A stretch of 27,211 nt of DNA from Pseudomonadota bacterium (GTDB lineage Bacteria; Pseudomonadota; Alphaproteobacteria; Caulobacterales; Caulobacteraceae). The position numbers and the translations under genes are program-made. Below are positions 1-7,770 of the stretch, one piece after another (position 1 is the stretch's first letter; each line of letters begins with the position of its first letter). The notes under the pieces were generated by a model. The model had not been told where the DNA came from. It saw nothing but the letters and a program-made list of their open reading frames with translations, and ran no database searches. Location of the stretch: NCBI GenBank assembly GCA_023428785.1, contig JAEYWU010000133.1, positions 1-27,211 on the forward strand, read 5' to 3'.

Positions 1-124
1 CGACGCCGATCTGGCCAAGGAAAGCGCCAAGCTGACCGCGCTGCAGACCAAGCAGCAGCTCGGCGTCCAGGCCCTGTCCATCGCCAACAGCTCGAGCTCG
101 GCCCTCCTGGGCCTGTTCCGCTAA
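1..124 (+). CDS. Flagellin, C-terminal end only (5' cut by window)
   Basis: Partial gene: reading in frame from base 2 gives 40 residues and a TAA stop. The residues form a typical flagellin D0 C-terminal helix, starting DADLAKESAKLTALQ and ending SALLGLFR. They closely match the tail of the complete flagellin downstream (DADLAKESARLQALQ...LSLFRSS), so the two are paralogues in a tandem flagellin array, as in the Caulobacter flaEY cluster. In the filament this helix packs with the N-terminal helix to form the inner core and is needed for export and polymerisation. The stop codon is followed by two strong hairpins, so transcription probably ends or is attenuated before the next gene. The family is sure; which flagellin paralogue it is cannot be told from this fragment. 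Confidence 0.93.
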   Translation, partial: DADLAKESAKLTALQTKQQLGVQALSIANSSSSALLGLFR

Positions 125-131
125 CCGCGTA

Positions 132-158
132 CCGGGGGCGGCGTCTCGCCGTCCCCGG
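132..158 (+). terminator. Strong hairpin after the first flagellin
   Basis: A 12-bp stem (positions 132-143 with 147-158, one G-T wobble) with a 3-nt TCT loop begins 8 bases after the flagellin stop. No U-tract follows, so it is not a textbook intrinsic terminator. In this GC-rich genome it could act as a terminator or as a 3' mRNA-stabilising stem. Confidence 0.6.
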
Positions 159-163
159 AATCC

Positions 164-177
164 GGCCCTTCGGGGCC
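164..177 (+). terminator. Second hairpin with TTCG tetraloop
   Basis: A perfect 5-bp GGCCC/GGGCC stem closes a TTCG tetraloop (169-172), five bases after the first hairpin. UUCG loops are very stable in RNA. It probably works with the first hairpin as a tandem 3' end of the flagellin message; this role is inferred. Confidence 0.5.
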
Positions 178-214
178 TAGCTAGGAGGCGTCCCTCCCCG
201 GGCGCTTTGAGGAG

Positions 215-502
215 ATGAGCCAGAATGTTGAACCCATAAGAGCAGCCGTCGTCCAACGGGTTTCAGCTTCGGCTGATGCGACTGGTACGGATCTGTCCGA
301 CCGGCGGCGAGCCCAGCAGGACGCGGAGACGGCAGCCCGCCACCGCCTCATCATCGAGGGGGACCCGGCGAGGGGATATGTCTACAAGAGCGTGGATCGC
401 ATGACCGGCCAGGTCGTCAGCGAATATCCCCGCGAGACAGTCCTGAAACTGCGGTCAGATCCTGAATATGCCCAAGGCTCGGTGATCGACACCAAGGCCT
501 AG
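215..502 (+). CDS. FlaG-like flagellar protein
   Basis: The product is 95 residues. The N-terminal 40 residues are low-complexity and probably disordered. The second half (RLIIEGDPARGYVYKSVDR, then TGQVVSEYPRETVLKLR) follows the FlaG family pattern: a short beta region, then D-x-x-TG-x-VV-x-x-x-P-x-E-x-x-L. FlaG proteins lie beside flagellin genes and affect filament length or assembly, but their biochemical role is poorly defined. The position between two flagellin genes supports the call. The start is uncertain because a GGAG motif directly abuts the ATG with no spacer; the better-spaced AGGAGG at 183-188 is too far away. Old Caulobacter genetics also used the name flaG for other loci, so no symbol is given. 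Confidence 0.72.
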   Translation: MSQNVEPIRAAVVQRVSASADATGTDLSDRRRAQQDAETAARHRLIIEGDPARGYVYKSVDRMTGQVVSEYPRETVLKLRSDPEYAQGSVIDTKA

Positions 503-583
503 GCCAGGACGCTGCTCCCGACATTGATCACCGCGCAGGCGACCAGCCGCGCGGGCGAAGTCGTTTCTGCGCCGTTAACCATA

Positions 584-598
584 CGGCTACGACTCAGC
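584..598 (+). promoter_or_regulatory. Possible degenerate sigma-54 promoter of the flagellin gene
   Basis: CGGCTA, 5 bases, then CAGC keeps the invariant GG and GC and the exact spacing of the sigma-54 pattern TGGCAC-N5-TTGC, but four other positions differ. Transcription would start about 12 bases after the GC, near 609-610, where the leader hairpin begins. Caulobacter flagellin genes are sigma-54 dependent, which makes the site plausible. A GANTC methylation site (591-595) lies inside it. This is a weak call. Confidence 0.3.
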
Positions 599-608
599 CC
601 ATAGCCTG

Positions 609-624
609 CAAGGGAACACCCTTG
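609..624 (+). promoter_or_regulatory. Stem-loop in the flagellin 5' leader
   Basis: CAAGGG (609-614), an AACA loop and CCCTTG (619-624) form a perfect 6-bp hairpin. It ends where the GGGGA ribosome-binding stretch (624-628) begins and lies 15 bases before the chosen ATG. In Caulobacter, FlbT destabilises flagellin mRNA through its 5' untranslated region, so this is a candidate site for such control. The link to FlbT is inferred; flbT is not in the window. Confidence 0.5.
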
Positions 625-639
625 GGGATGCGGCTCAAA

Positions 640-1470
640 ATGACCACCAGCGTTCACACCAACGCCGCAGCGATGATTGCGCTGCAGAACCTGAACCGGA
701 CCAACGATCGCCTGGCCGACGTGCAAAATCGCGTGTCGACCGGCCTGAAGGTTCAGGGCGCCAGCGACAACGCCGCCGTCTGGGCGGTCGCACAGGGGCA
801 GCGCGCCGACATGAAGGCGCTGGAGTCGGTCACCAACAGCCTGAACCGCGCTGTCTCCATCGCGGACGTGAGCCTCGCGGCCGGTGAACAGATCGCCGAC
901 ATCATCACACAGATGCGCCAGCATGCGACCGCAGCAGCCGATCCGTCGGCCACCGCGGCCACCCGCGCTGCCTACAACAACGAATTCCAGGCGCTCCTGC
1001 AGTCGATTACGTCATTCGCAGCCAATGCCTCTTTCGATGGTTCGAACATCTTCAACAACTCGCTGGCGGCGGATCTTGACTTCCTGGCCAACACCGACGC
1101 CACGGAAACCATCACGCTGACGCGCCAGAACTTCACCTTGGGCGGCCTCGGCCTCGGCGGATCGCCGGACCTCACGTCCACCGCCAACGCGACAGCGGCT
1201 CTGGCTCTGGTGGAAGCTGCGCTCGGCACGGTGACGGCTGGCCTCGCCGAACTGGGCGCTGAATCCAAGCGTATCGATCAGCACCTGGTGTTCGTTTCGA
1301 AGCTGGCCGACACGCTTGAAACCGGGATCGGCAATCTGGTGGACGCAGACCTGGCCAAGGAATCCGCGCGGCTGCAAGCGCTGCAGGTTCAACAGCAGCT
1401 GGGAGCTCAGGCGCTGTCTATCGCCAACCAGGCGCCGCAGATCGTCCTGTCGCTCTTCCGCAGCAGCTAG
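640..1470 (+). CDS. Flagellin (complete)
   Basis: The product is 276 residues, the usual size of short alphaproteobacterial flagellins with little or no D2/D3 insert. The N-terminus (TTSVHTNAAAMIALQNLN) and the stretch RVSTGLKVQGASDNAAVWAV are the conserved D0/D1 helices; the C-terminus (DADLAKESARLQALQ...ALSIAN) is the matching helix. It is exported unfolded and polymerises into the filament. I chose the ATG at 640 because flagellins begin M-x-x-S-V-x-T-N; upstream TTG (622) and ATG (628) would add six or four residues that do not fit the family. GGGGA at 624-628 is a somewhat distant ribosome-binding site. It is a paralogue of the flagellin at the window start. Which one of the Caulobacter fljJ-fljO set it matches cannot be settled by reading. 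Confidence 0.95.
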   Translation: MTTSVHTNAAAMIALQNLNRTNDRLADVQNRVSTGLKVQGASDNAAVWAVAQGQRADMKALESVTNSLNRAVSIADVSLAAGEQIADIITQMRQHATAAADPSATAATRAAYNNEFQALLQSITSFAANASFDGSNIFNNSLAADLDFLANTDATETITLTRQNFTLGGLGLGGSPDLTSTANATAALALVEAALGTVTAGLAELGAESKRIDQHLVFVSKLADTLETGIGNLVDADLAKESARLQALQVQQQLGAQALSIANQAPQIVLSLFRSS

Positions 1471-1745
1471 AGCCGGGCGACCGGACCGATATGAACCCAA
1501 GGCTGGCGACGCGGGTTCCGGCGGGCCAGTCCATACTGGGACAGGAGCCAGATCAGGGCGTTTTTTAGAGCGGCCATGGCAGACCTCCTCGTGGGTGCGC
1601 GGCCTGAACGCCTCCCTGAGGGTATCGTTCCGTCCACCTATCAACGTTACTGTGAGTCGTTTGGATTGCGATCCCGGCCGGGGCAGGGCCGGCGTGTGGC
1701 CTCTTTAAGGTTTGGTAGCGCCGTGAGGCCCATTGTGAGCCCGCC

Positions 1746-4406
1746 ATGGCCCTGAATGCGATCAGCATGAGCTACCTCGCCGGCCTGTTCGGCGGCGAGG
1801 TGTCGGTTTCGACCGCATCCTTTGGCGTGGCCAAGGTGGATCGGACTCCGACGGCTCCGTGGACAGGCGTCAAGACTGAGCCGAGCGCGCTGGTTCGCAC
1901 GGCGCTGGGTGGGGCCAAGTTCGTCGATCTGCGGGCTCCGGTGCTCGACGCCAAGGGAGCCGCGCCGGACTACAGGCGGCTGTTCGCCCTGCATCAGGGG
2001 CTGACGATGCTCCAGGCGCTGGCGAGCCGCGCGGACGAAAAGAACATCACCTCCGCCGAGGCCACGCGTCTCGAGAAGGCGTTCCAGTCGGGCCTCAAGG
2101 AGATCAACACCTACCTGTCGACTGACGCGTTCGAATCCCTGCGCGTCGCACGCACCGCCGCGGCCTCTTCGGCCAAGACGACCGTTGGCCCGGCCAAGGC
2201 GGACTACACCTATGTGACGACCGCGATCCACGACGGCCTGCTGTCGGAGCCGGTCGACTCGCTTCAGGGCGACGTCCGCTTCAGCCTGACCGTCGGCCGT
2301 CTGGCCGGCGACACGACCATCGACTTCGATCTGTCGGAAATGGGGTCGACCGACAGGACGATCGGCCAGGTCACCGCCTATCTGAACCAGAAACTTGAAG
2401 CCGCAGGCGTCGAAACCCGCTTCGGGCTGGAGATCATTCCCGGCGAGCCCAAGACCATGAAGGTCGGTGACAGGACCCTGACGCTGCCGTCGACGAATGA
2501 CACCTATGCCCTCTCGGTAAAGGCGATCTCGACCGAGAGCCTGAGCTTCTCTGCGCCGGATCGGTCCGACGCCGTCTTCGTGACCCAGGCATCGGGCTCG
2601 GCCGGGGCCTTGGGTCTGGCCAAGTTCCAGTCCGATACAGGCCAGGTCGGAACGGGTGCGCCGGCTGTCATCGGCTCGGGCGACGTCCTGGACGTGGAGG
2701 GTAGGTCCATTCTGGCGGGCATGTCGGGCGGCCTGTCGACCATCAAGGCGACCCAGACCGGCCCCGATGGTTCGATCTATGTGCTCGGCGAAGCGGAGGC
2801 GACCGTCGACGGCCAGACGATCAAGGGCCAGCGTGACGTCGTGCTCCAGAAATATGATTCCGCGGGGCAGCTGGTCTTCACCCGCACGCTGGGGGCTGCA
2901 TCGGAAGCTACCGCTTCCGGCCTGGCGGTGGGCTCCGATGGCCGGGTCGCCGTGGCCGGCTCGGTCACGGGGGCTCTGGATTCCGGCGTCAGCGGCGCCA
3001 ACGCCACCCTGAGCGACAGCTTCGTCACCGTATTCGACGCTGACGGGGGCGAACTCTGGACCCAACGCCGGGGCGCGCGTTCCGAGGACGAAGCCACCTC
3101 TGTCGCCTTCGGAGCCGATGGATCGGTCTATGTGGGCGGCCGGGCCAGAGCCGGCATGCCGGGCGCCGGCTCACTCGGCGGATGGGACGGCTATCTGCAG
3201 TCCTTCTCGTCGACGGGTCTGTACCTGGGCGCTCAGCAGTTTGGTTCTGCCGGCGAGGACACGGCCTCCAGCATCGCGGTTGAGGGTGCGACCCTCGTGG
3301 TCGCGGGCGTCGAGAACGGCCGTGCGATCGTGCGCCGCTATGACCTGACCGATCCTCAGTCACCGAGCCTTGTGACGACGCGGGATCTGGGAGCGCTTCA
3401 AGGGACGATCACAGGGGTCGCTATCGACGGGGGGCGGGTGCTGCTCACCGGATCCAGCTCCAATGCATCGCTCGGCGACGGCGTGACCGCCAACGCCCAC
3501 TCGGGCGGCCAGGACGCCTTCGTCGCCCGACTGGACATGAGCCTGACGGCGGACGCCGCCGATCGCATCACCTTCATAGGCGGCAGCGGCGACGACACGG
3601 CTGTGTCGGCGACCATCGCCGACGGCAAGGTCTGGCTCACCGGCCAGACCAGCGTGGTGGGGACGGGATCCTCCCAGACCGCAGGCGGACGGTTGCTGCG
3701 GCTGGACGCCGACAGCGGCGCCATCGAATGGGACCGCAGCTTCCAGGGCGAGGGCGGCGTGGTCCGCCCGATGACCGTCTCGGTGGTCTCCGGCGGCGCC
3801 TCGGTGCTGGACCGCCTGGGCCTGCCGCAGGGCGAGATCAGCTTCAAGGGCTCCCAGCGGCTCGTCGACAGCACCTCGGTGCGGGCCGGCGACCAGTTCC
3901 TCCTCGATCTCGGCGGCGGGCGCATGAAGGCGGTCACGATCGCCGCCGACGAAACCTATGAAACCCTGGCCAAGAAGATCACCGCCGCTTCGGGCAACCG
4001 CCTCAATGTGACGGTCCTGCCGAGCGAAGGCGTGGCCGGTCTGCGGATCACGCTCAAGCCGGGGCGCGAGCCAGTCGAGATCGTCGCGGGCGCCCTGGGG
4101 CGTGACGCCCTTGAGGCTATGGGCCTGGGCCAGACGCTAGTTCATCCGAGTGACGGCCTGCGGGATGACCGGTCCATCTACGCCCTGCGCATGCCGGGCG
4201 ATCTGACCCTCACCAGCAAGGCAGGGATCAAGGCGGCCAAGGACGCGACGCAGGCGGCGATCCTTCAGGTCATGGCCGCATACCGCAAGCTGACCCAGCT
4301 GGACGATCCCCAGGCCGCGGCCATGGCGAACGTCACCTACAGCGAATACCAGTCCAAACAGATCGCCAACTACCAGGCGGCCCTGCTGAAGCTGGGCGGC
4401 GGTTGA
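1746..4406 (+). CDS. flaEY: FlaEY-like flagellar regulatory/assembly protein
   Basis: The product is 886 residues and fits the Caulobacter FlaEY protein in size and in its place after flagellin genes. The N-terminus (MALNAISMSYLAGLFGG) is hydrophobic but not a clear signal peptide. A helical region spans about 79-126. From about 340 to 640 there are repeated G-x-DGS-(I/V)-Y-V-x-G units (DGSIYVLGEA, DGRVAVAGSV, DGSVYVGGRA, GGRVLLTGSS, DGKVWLTGQT), which are SBBP-type beta-propeller blades. The last 200 residues hold ETLAKKITAASGNRLNVTV, resembling flagellin/hook IN motifs of filament-associated proteins, and an end (YQSKQIANYQAALLKL) like an axial-protein helix. In Caulobacter, mutations here alter flagellin expression and filament formation. 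A secreted, filament-associated role is my inference. An ATG at 1767 is an alternative start. Confidence 0.75.
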   Translation: MALNAISMSYLAGLFGGEVSVSTASFGVAKVDRTPTAPWTGVKTEPSALVRTALGGAKFVDLRAPVLDAKGAAPDYRRLFALHQGLTMLQALASRADEKNITSAEATRLEKAFQSGLKEINTYLSTDAFESLRVARTAAASSAKTTVGPAKADYTYVTTAIHDGLLSEPVDSLQGDVRFSLTVGRLAGDTTIDFDLSEMGSTDRTIGQVTAYLNQKLEAAGVETRFGLEIIPGEPKTMKVGDRTLTLPSTNDTYALSVKAISTESLSFSAPDRSDAVFVTQASGSAGALGLAKFQSDTGQVGTGAPAVIGSGDVLDVEGRSILAGMSGGLSTIKATQTGPDGSIYVLGEAEATVDGQTIKGQRDVVLQKYDSAGQLVFTRTLGAASEATASGLAVGSDGRVAVAGSVTGALDSGVSGANATLSDSFVTVFDADGGELWTQRRGARSEDEATSVAFGADGSVYVGGRARAGMPGAGSLGGWDGYLQSFSSTGLYLGAQQFGSAGEDTASSIAVEGATLVVAGVENGRAIVRRYDLTDPQSPSLVTTRDLGALQGTITGVAIDGGRVLLTGSSSNASLGDGVTANAHSGGQDAFVARLDMSLTADAADRITFIGGSGDDTAVSATIADGKVWLTGQTSVVGTGSSQTAGGRLLRLDADSGAIEWDRSFQGEGGVVRPMTVSVVSGGASVLDRLGLPQGEISFKGSQRLVDSTSVRAGDQFLLDLGGGRMKAVTIAADETYETLAKKITAASGNRLNVTVLPSEGVAGLRITLKPGREPVEIVAGALGRDALEAMGLGQTLVHPSDGLRDDRSIYALRMPGDLTLTSKAGIKAAKDATQAAILQVMAAYRKLTQLDDPQAAAMANVTYSEYQSKQIANYQAALLKLGGG

Positions 4407-4458
4407 CGCCGGGCCTTGAGACGGCCTTATTGCCGCACGACAACGAGCGGCGACCGTC

Positions 4459-5115
4459 ATGGAAAATCAGCGTCTCCTAGTAATCCTCGGCGCCGGCGCG
4501 GCCGTACTCGCCGCAATTCTGGCGGCCCTCCTGTTCATGCGCGGGTCGGACGAATCCGAACCGGCGTCCGGCGAGGAGCCGGTCGAGCGCGCGGGCCTTC
4601 AGCTGGATGTGACGGACCCCGAATCCCTCAGCCCGGACCAGGAGCTTCGCTGCTTTGTGGGCGGCCGCTTCGTCGGCATGGCGACCCTGACGGCCTGCGC
4701 CGAGCGCAATGGTGTTTCGTCCCAGGCCTTGGATGTCGGCCTCGACTCGTCGGGCGAGCTGACTGCCGTGCCGTTCACGCCGCCGCCCGAGTTGCCGTCT
4801 CTGACCGGCGATGAAGAGACGATCGAGCCCGTTCCGGTCCAGTCCGCGCCGCCGCCTGTCCAGCAGGCTTCGGGCCAGCGCTGCATGCGTCATGCGGGCG
4901 GCGAATGGCGCGAAGTCGGGACCATGGGCCTGAACGCCTGTGTGCAGACCCTCTATTCGGGCCGCTGTGAACAGCTGGGCGGAGCGACCTACGGCCGCTG
5001 GGGCGACACGACCCTGCGTCTGGTTCCCGGCCGCGTCGAGCAGTCGTCCGACAACGCCAACTTCCGTCCCATCGCGCCCCAGGCGCGGGACTGTTCGATC
5101 GGAGAGGTTCGCTGA
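4459..5115 (+). CDS. Membrane-anchored Cys-pair protein of unknown function
   Basis: The product is 218 residues. Residues 5-27 form a single hydrophobic segment (LLVILGAGAAVLAAILAALL) followed by an acidic linker, so it is probably an inner-membrane anchor with a periplasmic body. The body has two similar short units: RC at 64-65 with a second Cys at 80, and RC at 141-142 with a second Cys at 161; both contain GG-x-aromatic and end in L-x-x-C or L-x-A-C. Cys170 and Cys212 complete six cysteines. A Pro/Glu-rich linker (about 105-138) separates the units. It overlaps the next gene (TGATG) and starts 52 bases after flaEY, so it may be in that operon. I do not recognise a named family; a disulfide-rich envelope protein is inferred. 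Confidence 0.72.
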   Translation: MENQRLLVILGAGAAVLAAILAALLFMRGSDESEPASGEEPVERAGLQLDVTDPESLSPDQELRCFVGGRFVGMATLTACAERNGVSSQALDVGLDSSGELTAVPFTPPPELPSLTGDEETIEPVPVQSAPPPVQQASGQRCMRHAGGEWREVGTMGLNACVQTLYSGRCEQLGGATYGRWGDTTLRLVPGRVEQSSDNANFRPIAPQARDCSIGEVR

Positions 5116-5546
5116 TGCGTCTGGCCCTGCTGCTTTCGGTTCCCGCCTTGACGCTGGCCGTCGCCTGCACCGAGCAGATCGAGGTTCCGGATGCGCCGCG
5201 CGGCACCTGCTTTCTGGTGTCGCCGCAGCAGGACGGAGAGGTCCGGTTCACGGCCATGCCGGATCTCCAGCCGAACATGGAGAACTGCGCAGCGCGCCTC
5301 GAGGAGAACCGGGTCCGCTGGCTCCGGATGGGCGGCACGCGCCGTGAGGTGGTCGGCTACTACGGCAGCCAGTACCTCTTCGTGGACTCCGCCGGCGTCT
5401 CGATGTCGCGCACGCTGAACGGCGGGCGGTTCACGGCGCTGCGCCGCACGGACGATGGCCGCCTGGCTATCCCCGGCGCATTTGAGCTGGAAGAGGGAAC
5501 GACCCTGCCCGGCGAAGGCGAATCGTCCCAGACCCCTGCGGGTTGA
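5115..5546 (+). CDS. Small lipoprotein of unknown function
   Basis: The product is 143 residues. A short positively charged start and a hydrophobic stretch lead to LAVAC with Cys18 as the lipidation site, a good lipobox. The mature part has two further cysteines (32 and 58) in a context (GTCFLVSPQQDG...ENCAARLEENRVRW) like the Cys-pair units of the preceding gene, and an acidic, Ser/Gly-rich tail. It starts on the last base of the preceding stop codon (TGATG), so the two are translationally coupled and probably act together in the envelope. No enzyme motif is visible. The downstream ssb gene has its own LexA-regulated promoter. Confidence 0.7.
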   Translation: MRLALLLSVPALTLAVACTEQIEVPDAPRGTCFLVSPQQDGEVRFTAMPDLQPNMENCAARLEENRVRWLRMGGTRREVVGYYGSQYLFVDSAGVSMSRTLNGGRFTALRRTDDGRLAIPGAFELEEGTTLPGEGESSQTPAG

Positions 5547-5570
5547 CCCGGACGCGGTCCGGAACATAAA
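5543..5570 (+). promoter_or_regulatory. Sigma-70-type promoter of ssb
   Basis: A -35 hexamer TTGACC (5543-5548) and a -10-like CATAAA (5565-5570) are 16 bases apart. The -10 lies inside the LexA box, as expected for a promoter blocked by repressor binding. The start site would fall near 5577, about 47 bases before the ssb ATG. Confidence 0.55.
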
Positions 5571-5576
5571 TAGAAC
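5562..5576 (+). promoter_or_regulatory. LexA (SOS) box upstream of ssb
   Basis: GAAC at 5562-5565 and GAAC at 5573-5576 are separated by exactly 7 bases (ATAAATA). This is the direct-repeat operator of alphaproteobacterial LexA, GTTC-N7-GTTC on the other strand. It overlaps the -10 region and precedes ssb by 47 bases. ssb is a known SOS gene in Caulobacter and in E. coli. Confidence 0.82.
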
Positions 5577-5623
5577 ATTGATCCGCGACAGAAGCGCGCG
5601 GCGCGGCACGGAAGGAGCCTCCC

Positions 5624-6091
5624 ATGGCGGGAAGCGTGAACAAGGTCATCCTCGTCGGCAATCTGGGACGTGATCCCGAAATCCGGACACTGAATTCGGG
5701 CGACAAGGTCGCCAATCTGTCGATCGCCACGTCCGAGACCTGGCGCGACAAGTCCTCCGGTGAGCGCAAGGAAAAGACCGAGTGGCACCGGGTCGTGATT
5801 TTCAACGAGAACCTGGTGAAGGTGGCCGAGAACTACCTGCGCAAGGGTTCGACGGTTTACATCGAGGGCCAGCTGGCGACCCGCAAATATGAGCAGAACG
5901 GCGTGGAGAAATATTCCACCGAGATCGTCCTGCAGCGCTTCCGCGGCGAGCTGACGATGCTCGGTGGCCGCGGCGAAGGTGGTGGCGCCTCGTCCGGCGA
6001 CGACTACAGCGGCTATTCCGGCGGTGGCCAACCTGCCCGGTCCTCGGGACCCAAGCAGGACTTCCCGATGGACGACGACATTCCGTTCTAG
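5624..6091 (+). CDS. ssb: Single-stranded DNA-binding protein SSB
   Basis: The product is 155 residues, with the OB-fold at about 4-112: SVNKVILVGNLGRDPEIR, then VANLSIATSETW, WHRVVIFNENL and KGSTVYIEGQL. A Gly/Ser-rich flexible linker follows, and the protein ends in the acidic tail MDDDIPF, which binds partner proteins such as RecO, RecG, PriA and the DNA polymerase III chi subunit. It coats single-stranded DNA in replication, recombination and repair. AAGGAG before the ATG is a good ribosome-binding site. The gene has its own promoter with a LexA box, so it should be induced by DNA damage. Its TAG stop shares CTAG with the stop of the convergent DUF1206 gene. Confidence 0.98.
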   Translation: MAGSVNKVILVGNLGRDPEIRTLNSGDKVANLSIATSETWRDKSSGERKEKTEWHRVVIFNENLVKVAENYLRKGSTVYIEGQLATRKYEQNGVEKYSTEIVLQRFRGELTMLGGRGEGGGASSGDDYSGYSGGGQPARSSGPKQDFPMDDDIPF

Positions 6092-6945
6092 GTCAGTTCC
6101 TTCGGCGGCCTGATCCGGCGCCAGCGCGCCTCGATGAAGGCGAAGGCTCCAAAAGCGATCAGGCCGACTGCGGTGAAACCCAGAATCCAGGGACCTCCCG
6201 GGCGCGCTTCCAGGGCGTCCAGGGCCTCGCCAAAGCTGGTGACGTCCGAGATGTCCGAAGTCGCTCCGGCCAGGATGATGAAGGCCGCCAGCGGCAGATA
6301 GGCGAAGCCCCGGGCCGCATAGCCCAGCCGGGCCATTGGCCGCACGATCCGGCAGATGTCTGCTGAGCAGGACAGCTCCTCGGTGAAGCGGTCCTTCCAG
6401 GCTCGCACGATATTGCCGATCCCGATCGCCAGGATCGCCAGGCCGACCAGCAACAGCAGGTGCTCGCCGAACGGCAGGCCCATGAGGGTCGCGGCCTTCT
6501 CCTGGTTTTCGGCCACGTCCTCGGCGGCCGGCCGCATCTCGTATTCGTCCAGATATTCGAACACCGACGAGGCCAGCAGCGCATAGAATAGACCGCTAAG
6601 GGCCTGGCCGCCGCGCATGACCCAGGCCTTGAGGTCGGAGCCTTCGTGGTCGGCGTCGAAGACCGCCTGCAGCGCCCGCCAGAGCACGAAGAGCCAGAGG
6701 CCCACGCCGAGCAGGATCAGCCAGACGCGGCCAAGCGGTTGGCCCGCCAGCCACCCGGCCGCGCCGGACGAGCCGACGGCCGAAGCGATCTGATCGGTCG
6801 CCGCCAGCAGGGTCAGCACGCCGAGCGAAAGATAGACGAAGCCCCGCGCGCCATAGCCAATGCGGGCCGCCGCCTCGATCAACCGGGCGCGAGGCAGGTC
6901 GGAGATGTGCTGTCTGGCTGATGCGAAGAAGTCGGCGGTAGTCAC
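6088..6945 (-). CDS. DUF1206 family membrane protein
   Basis: The product is 285 residues. Three related modules of two membrane helices each are visible, beginning near residues 22 (ARIGYGARGFVYLSLGVLTL), 110 (MRGGQALSGLFYALLASSVF) and 204 (ARLGYAARGFAYLPLAAFI). The G-x-x-ARGF/A-x-Y-hydrophobic signature at the start of modules 1 and 3 is that of DUF1206. The middle copy is more diverged. An inner-membrane location is likely; no function is established for the family. The start is GTG, with GGAGG about 10 bases upstream. It is convergent with ssb and shares a 4-bp stop overlap with it. Confidence 0.88.
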   Translation of the reverse strand: MTTADFFASARQHISDLPRARLIEAAARIGYGARGFVYLSLGVLTLLAATDQIASAVGSSGAAGWLAGQPLGRVWLILLGVGLWLFVLWRALQAVFDADHEGSDLKAWVMRGGQALSGLFYALLASSVFEYLDEYEMRPAAEDVAENQEKAATLMGLPFGEHLLLLVGLAILAIGIGNIVRAWKDRFTEELSCSADICRIVRPMARLGYAARGFAYLPLAAFIILAGATSDISDVTSFGEALDALEARPGGPWILGFTAVGLIAFGAFAFIEARWRRIRPPKELT

Positions 6946-6981
6946 CTGGCTCGGTCCTCCTGAGGGGTGGACCGAAAATCC

Positions 6982-7770
6982 TCAGACGCCGGTTTGGCTC
7001 CCGGAAAGCAGGGCGACGCGTTCATCGTCGGTCAGACGACGCCAGCGGCCCTCTTCCAGATCACCCAGCATCAACGGGCCGATCCGGGTGCGTTGGAGGT
7101 CGACGACGTGCAGTCCGACCAGTTCGCACATCCGCCGGATTTGACGGTTGCGGCCCTCGCTGAGCACGAACTTCAGGCGACCACGTCCCTTGTCGAAGAC
7201 GCCGGCCGGCTTCAGGGCCCGGCCATCCAGTTTGAGCCCATGACGGAGGAGGGCGACAACATCGGGCGTCACCTCGCCGCGCACGCGCACACGATACTCC
7301 TTGGTCAGCGCCGACTGGGGCCCAATGACCGCCTTGGCCACCACGCCGTCGGACGACAGCAGGAGCAGACCGCGCGAATATTCGTCCAGCCGTCCGAGCG
7401 GGGGCAGGGAGGCGTCCGACGCGGGCGTTGGCCCCGGTCCGACGCGGTTCTCGTCCGACAAAAGGCGGACCGCCGGAACCTTGCCCGGCTCGGGCTGGCC
7501 CGACACGAAACCGGTGGGCTTGTTCAAGATGATCGTGACCCCGTCCAGGGCCTCAGCCGCCGCGGCTGACAGGGTCACGGTCTGGCCGGGGAGCACCTTG
7601 CGGCCGGCGTCGGCCACGCCTTCGCCGTCGATCGCGATCAGTCCGTCCGCAATCAGGCCGTCGGCCTCACGCCGCGAGCAGACACCGGCCTGGGCCAGAA
7701 ACTTGTTCAGCCGCACGGGTTCGTCAGTGGAGTTCTCGCCCCGCCAGGCGATCAGGGGATCCCCAGCCAT
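6982..7770 (-). CDS. 23S rRNA pseudouridine synthase, RsuA/RluB/RluF type
   Basis: The product is about 262 residues. The N-terminal S4 RNA-binding domain is RLNKFLAQAGVCSRREADGLI (split here: RLNKFLAQAG, CSRREAD). The catalytic domain contains LNKPTGFVSG and GRLDEYSRGLLLLSSDG with the catalytic Asp in GRLD, then KEYRV and EGRNRQIRRM typical of the RsuA family. It turns a specific uridine in rRNA into pseudouridine. RluB, RluE and RluF cannot be told apart safely; KPTGFVSG leans to the RluF-like group. I chose the ATG at 7770 because it overlaps the upstream methyltransferase stop as ATGA and because homology begins soon after; an upstream start at 7887 would add 39 unrelated residues. The two genes are translationally coupled. 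Confidence 0.9.
   Translation of the reverse strand: MAGDPLIAWRGENSTDEPVRLNKFLAQAGVCSRREADGLIADGLIAIDGEGVADAGRKVLPGQTVTLSAAAAEALDGVTIILNKPTGFVSGQPEPGKVPAVRLLSDENRVGPGPTPASDASLPPLGRLDEYSRGLLLLSSDGVVAKAVIGPQSALTKEYRVRVRGEVTPDVVALLRHGLKLDGRALKPAGVFDKGRGRLKFVLSEGRNRQIRRMCELVGLHVVDLQRTRIGPLMLGDLEEGRWRRLTDDERVALLSGSQTGV

Noticed and set aside
1537..1566. T-run (1561-1566) after the flagellin gene as an intrinsic terminator
   Set aside because: Only a 4-bp CTGG/CCAG stem lies upstream, separated from the T-run by about nine bases; too weak to call.
1670..1700. Sigma-54 promoter in front of flaEY
   Set aside because: GG and GC pairs with the right spacing exist only because the stretch is almost pure G and C; the rest of the consensus is missing.
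1647..3065. Minus-strand open frame of 472 codons opposite flaEY
   Set aside because: No recognisable domain, Arg/Gly/Asp-rich product, and flaEY on the other strand has clear repeats.
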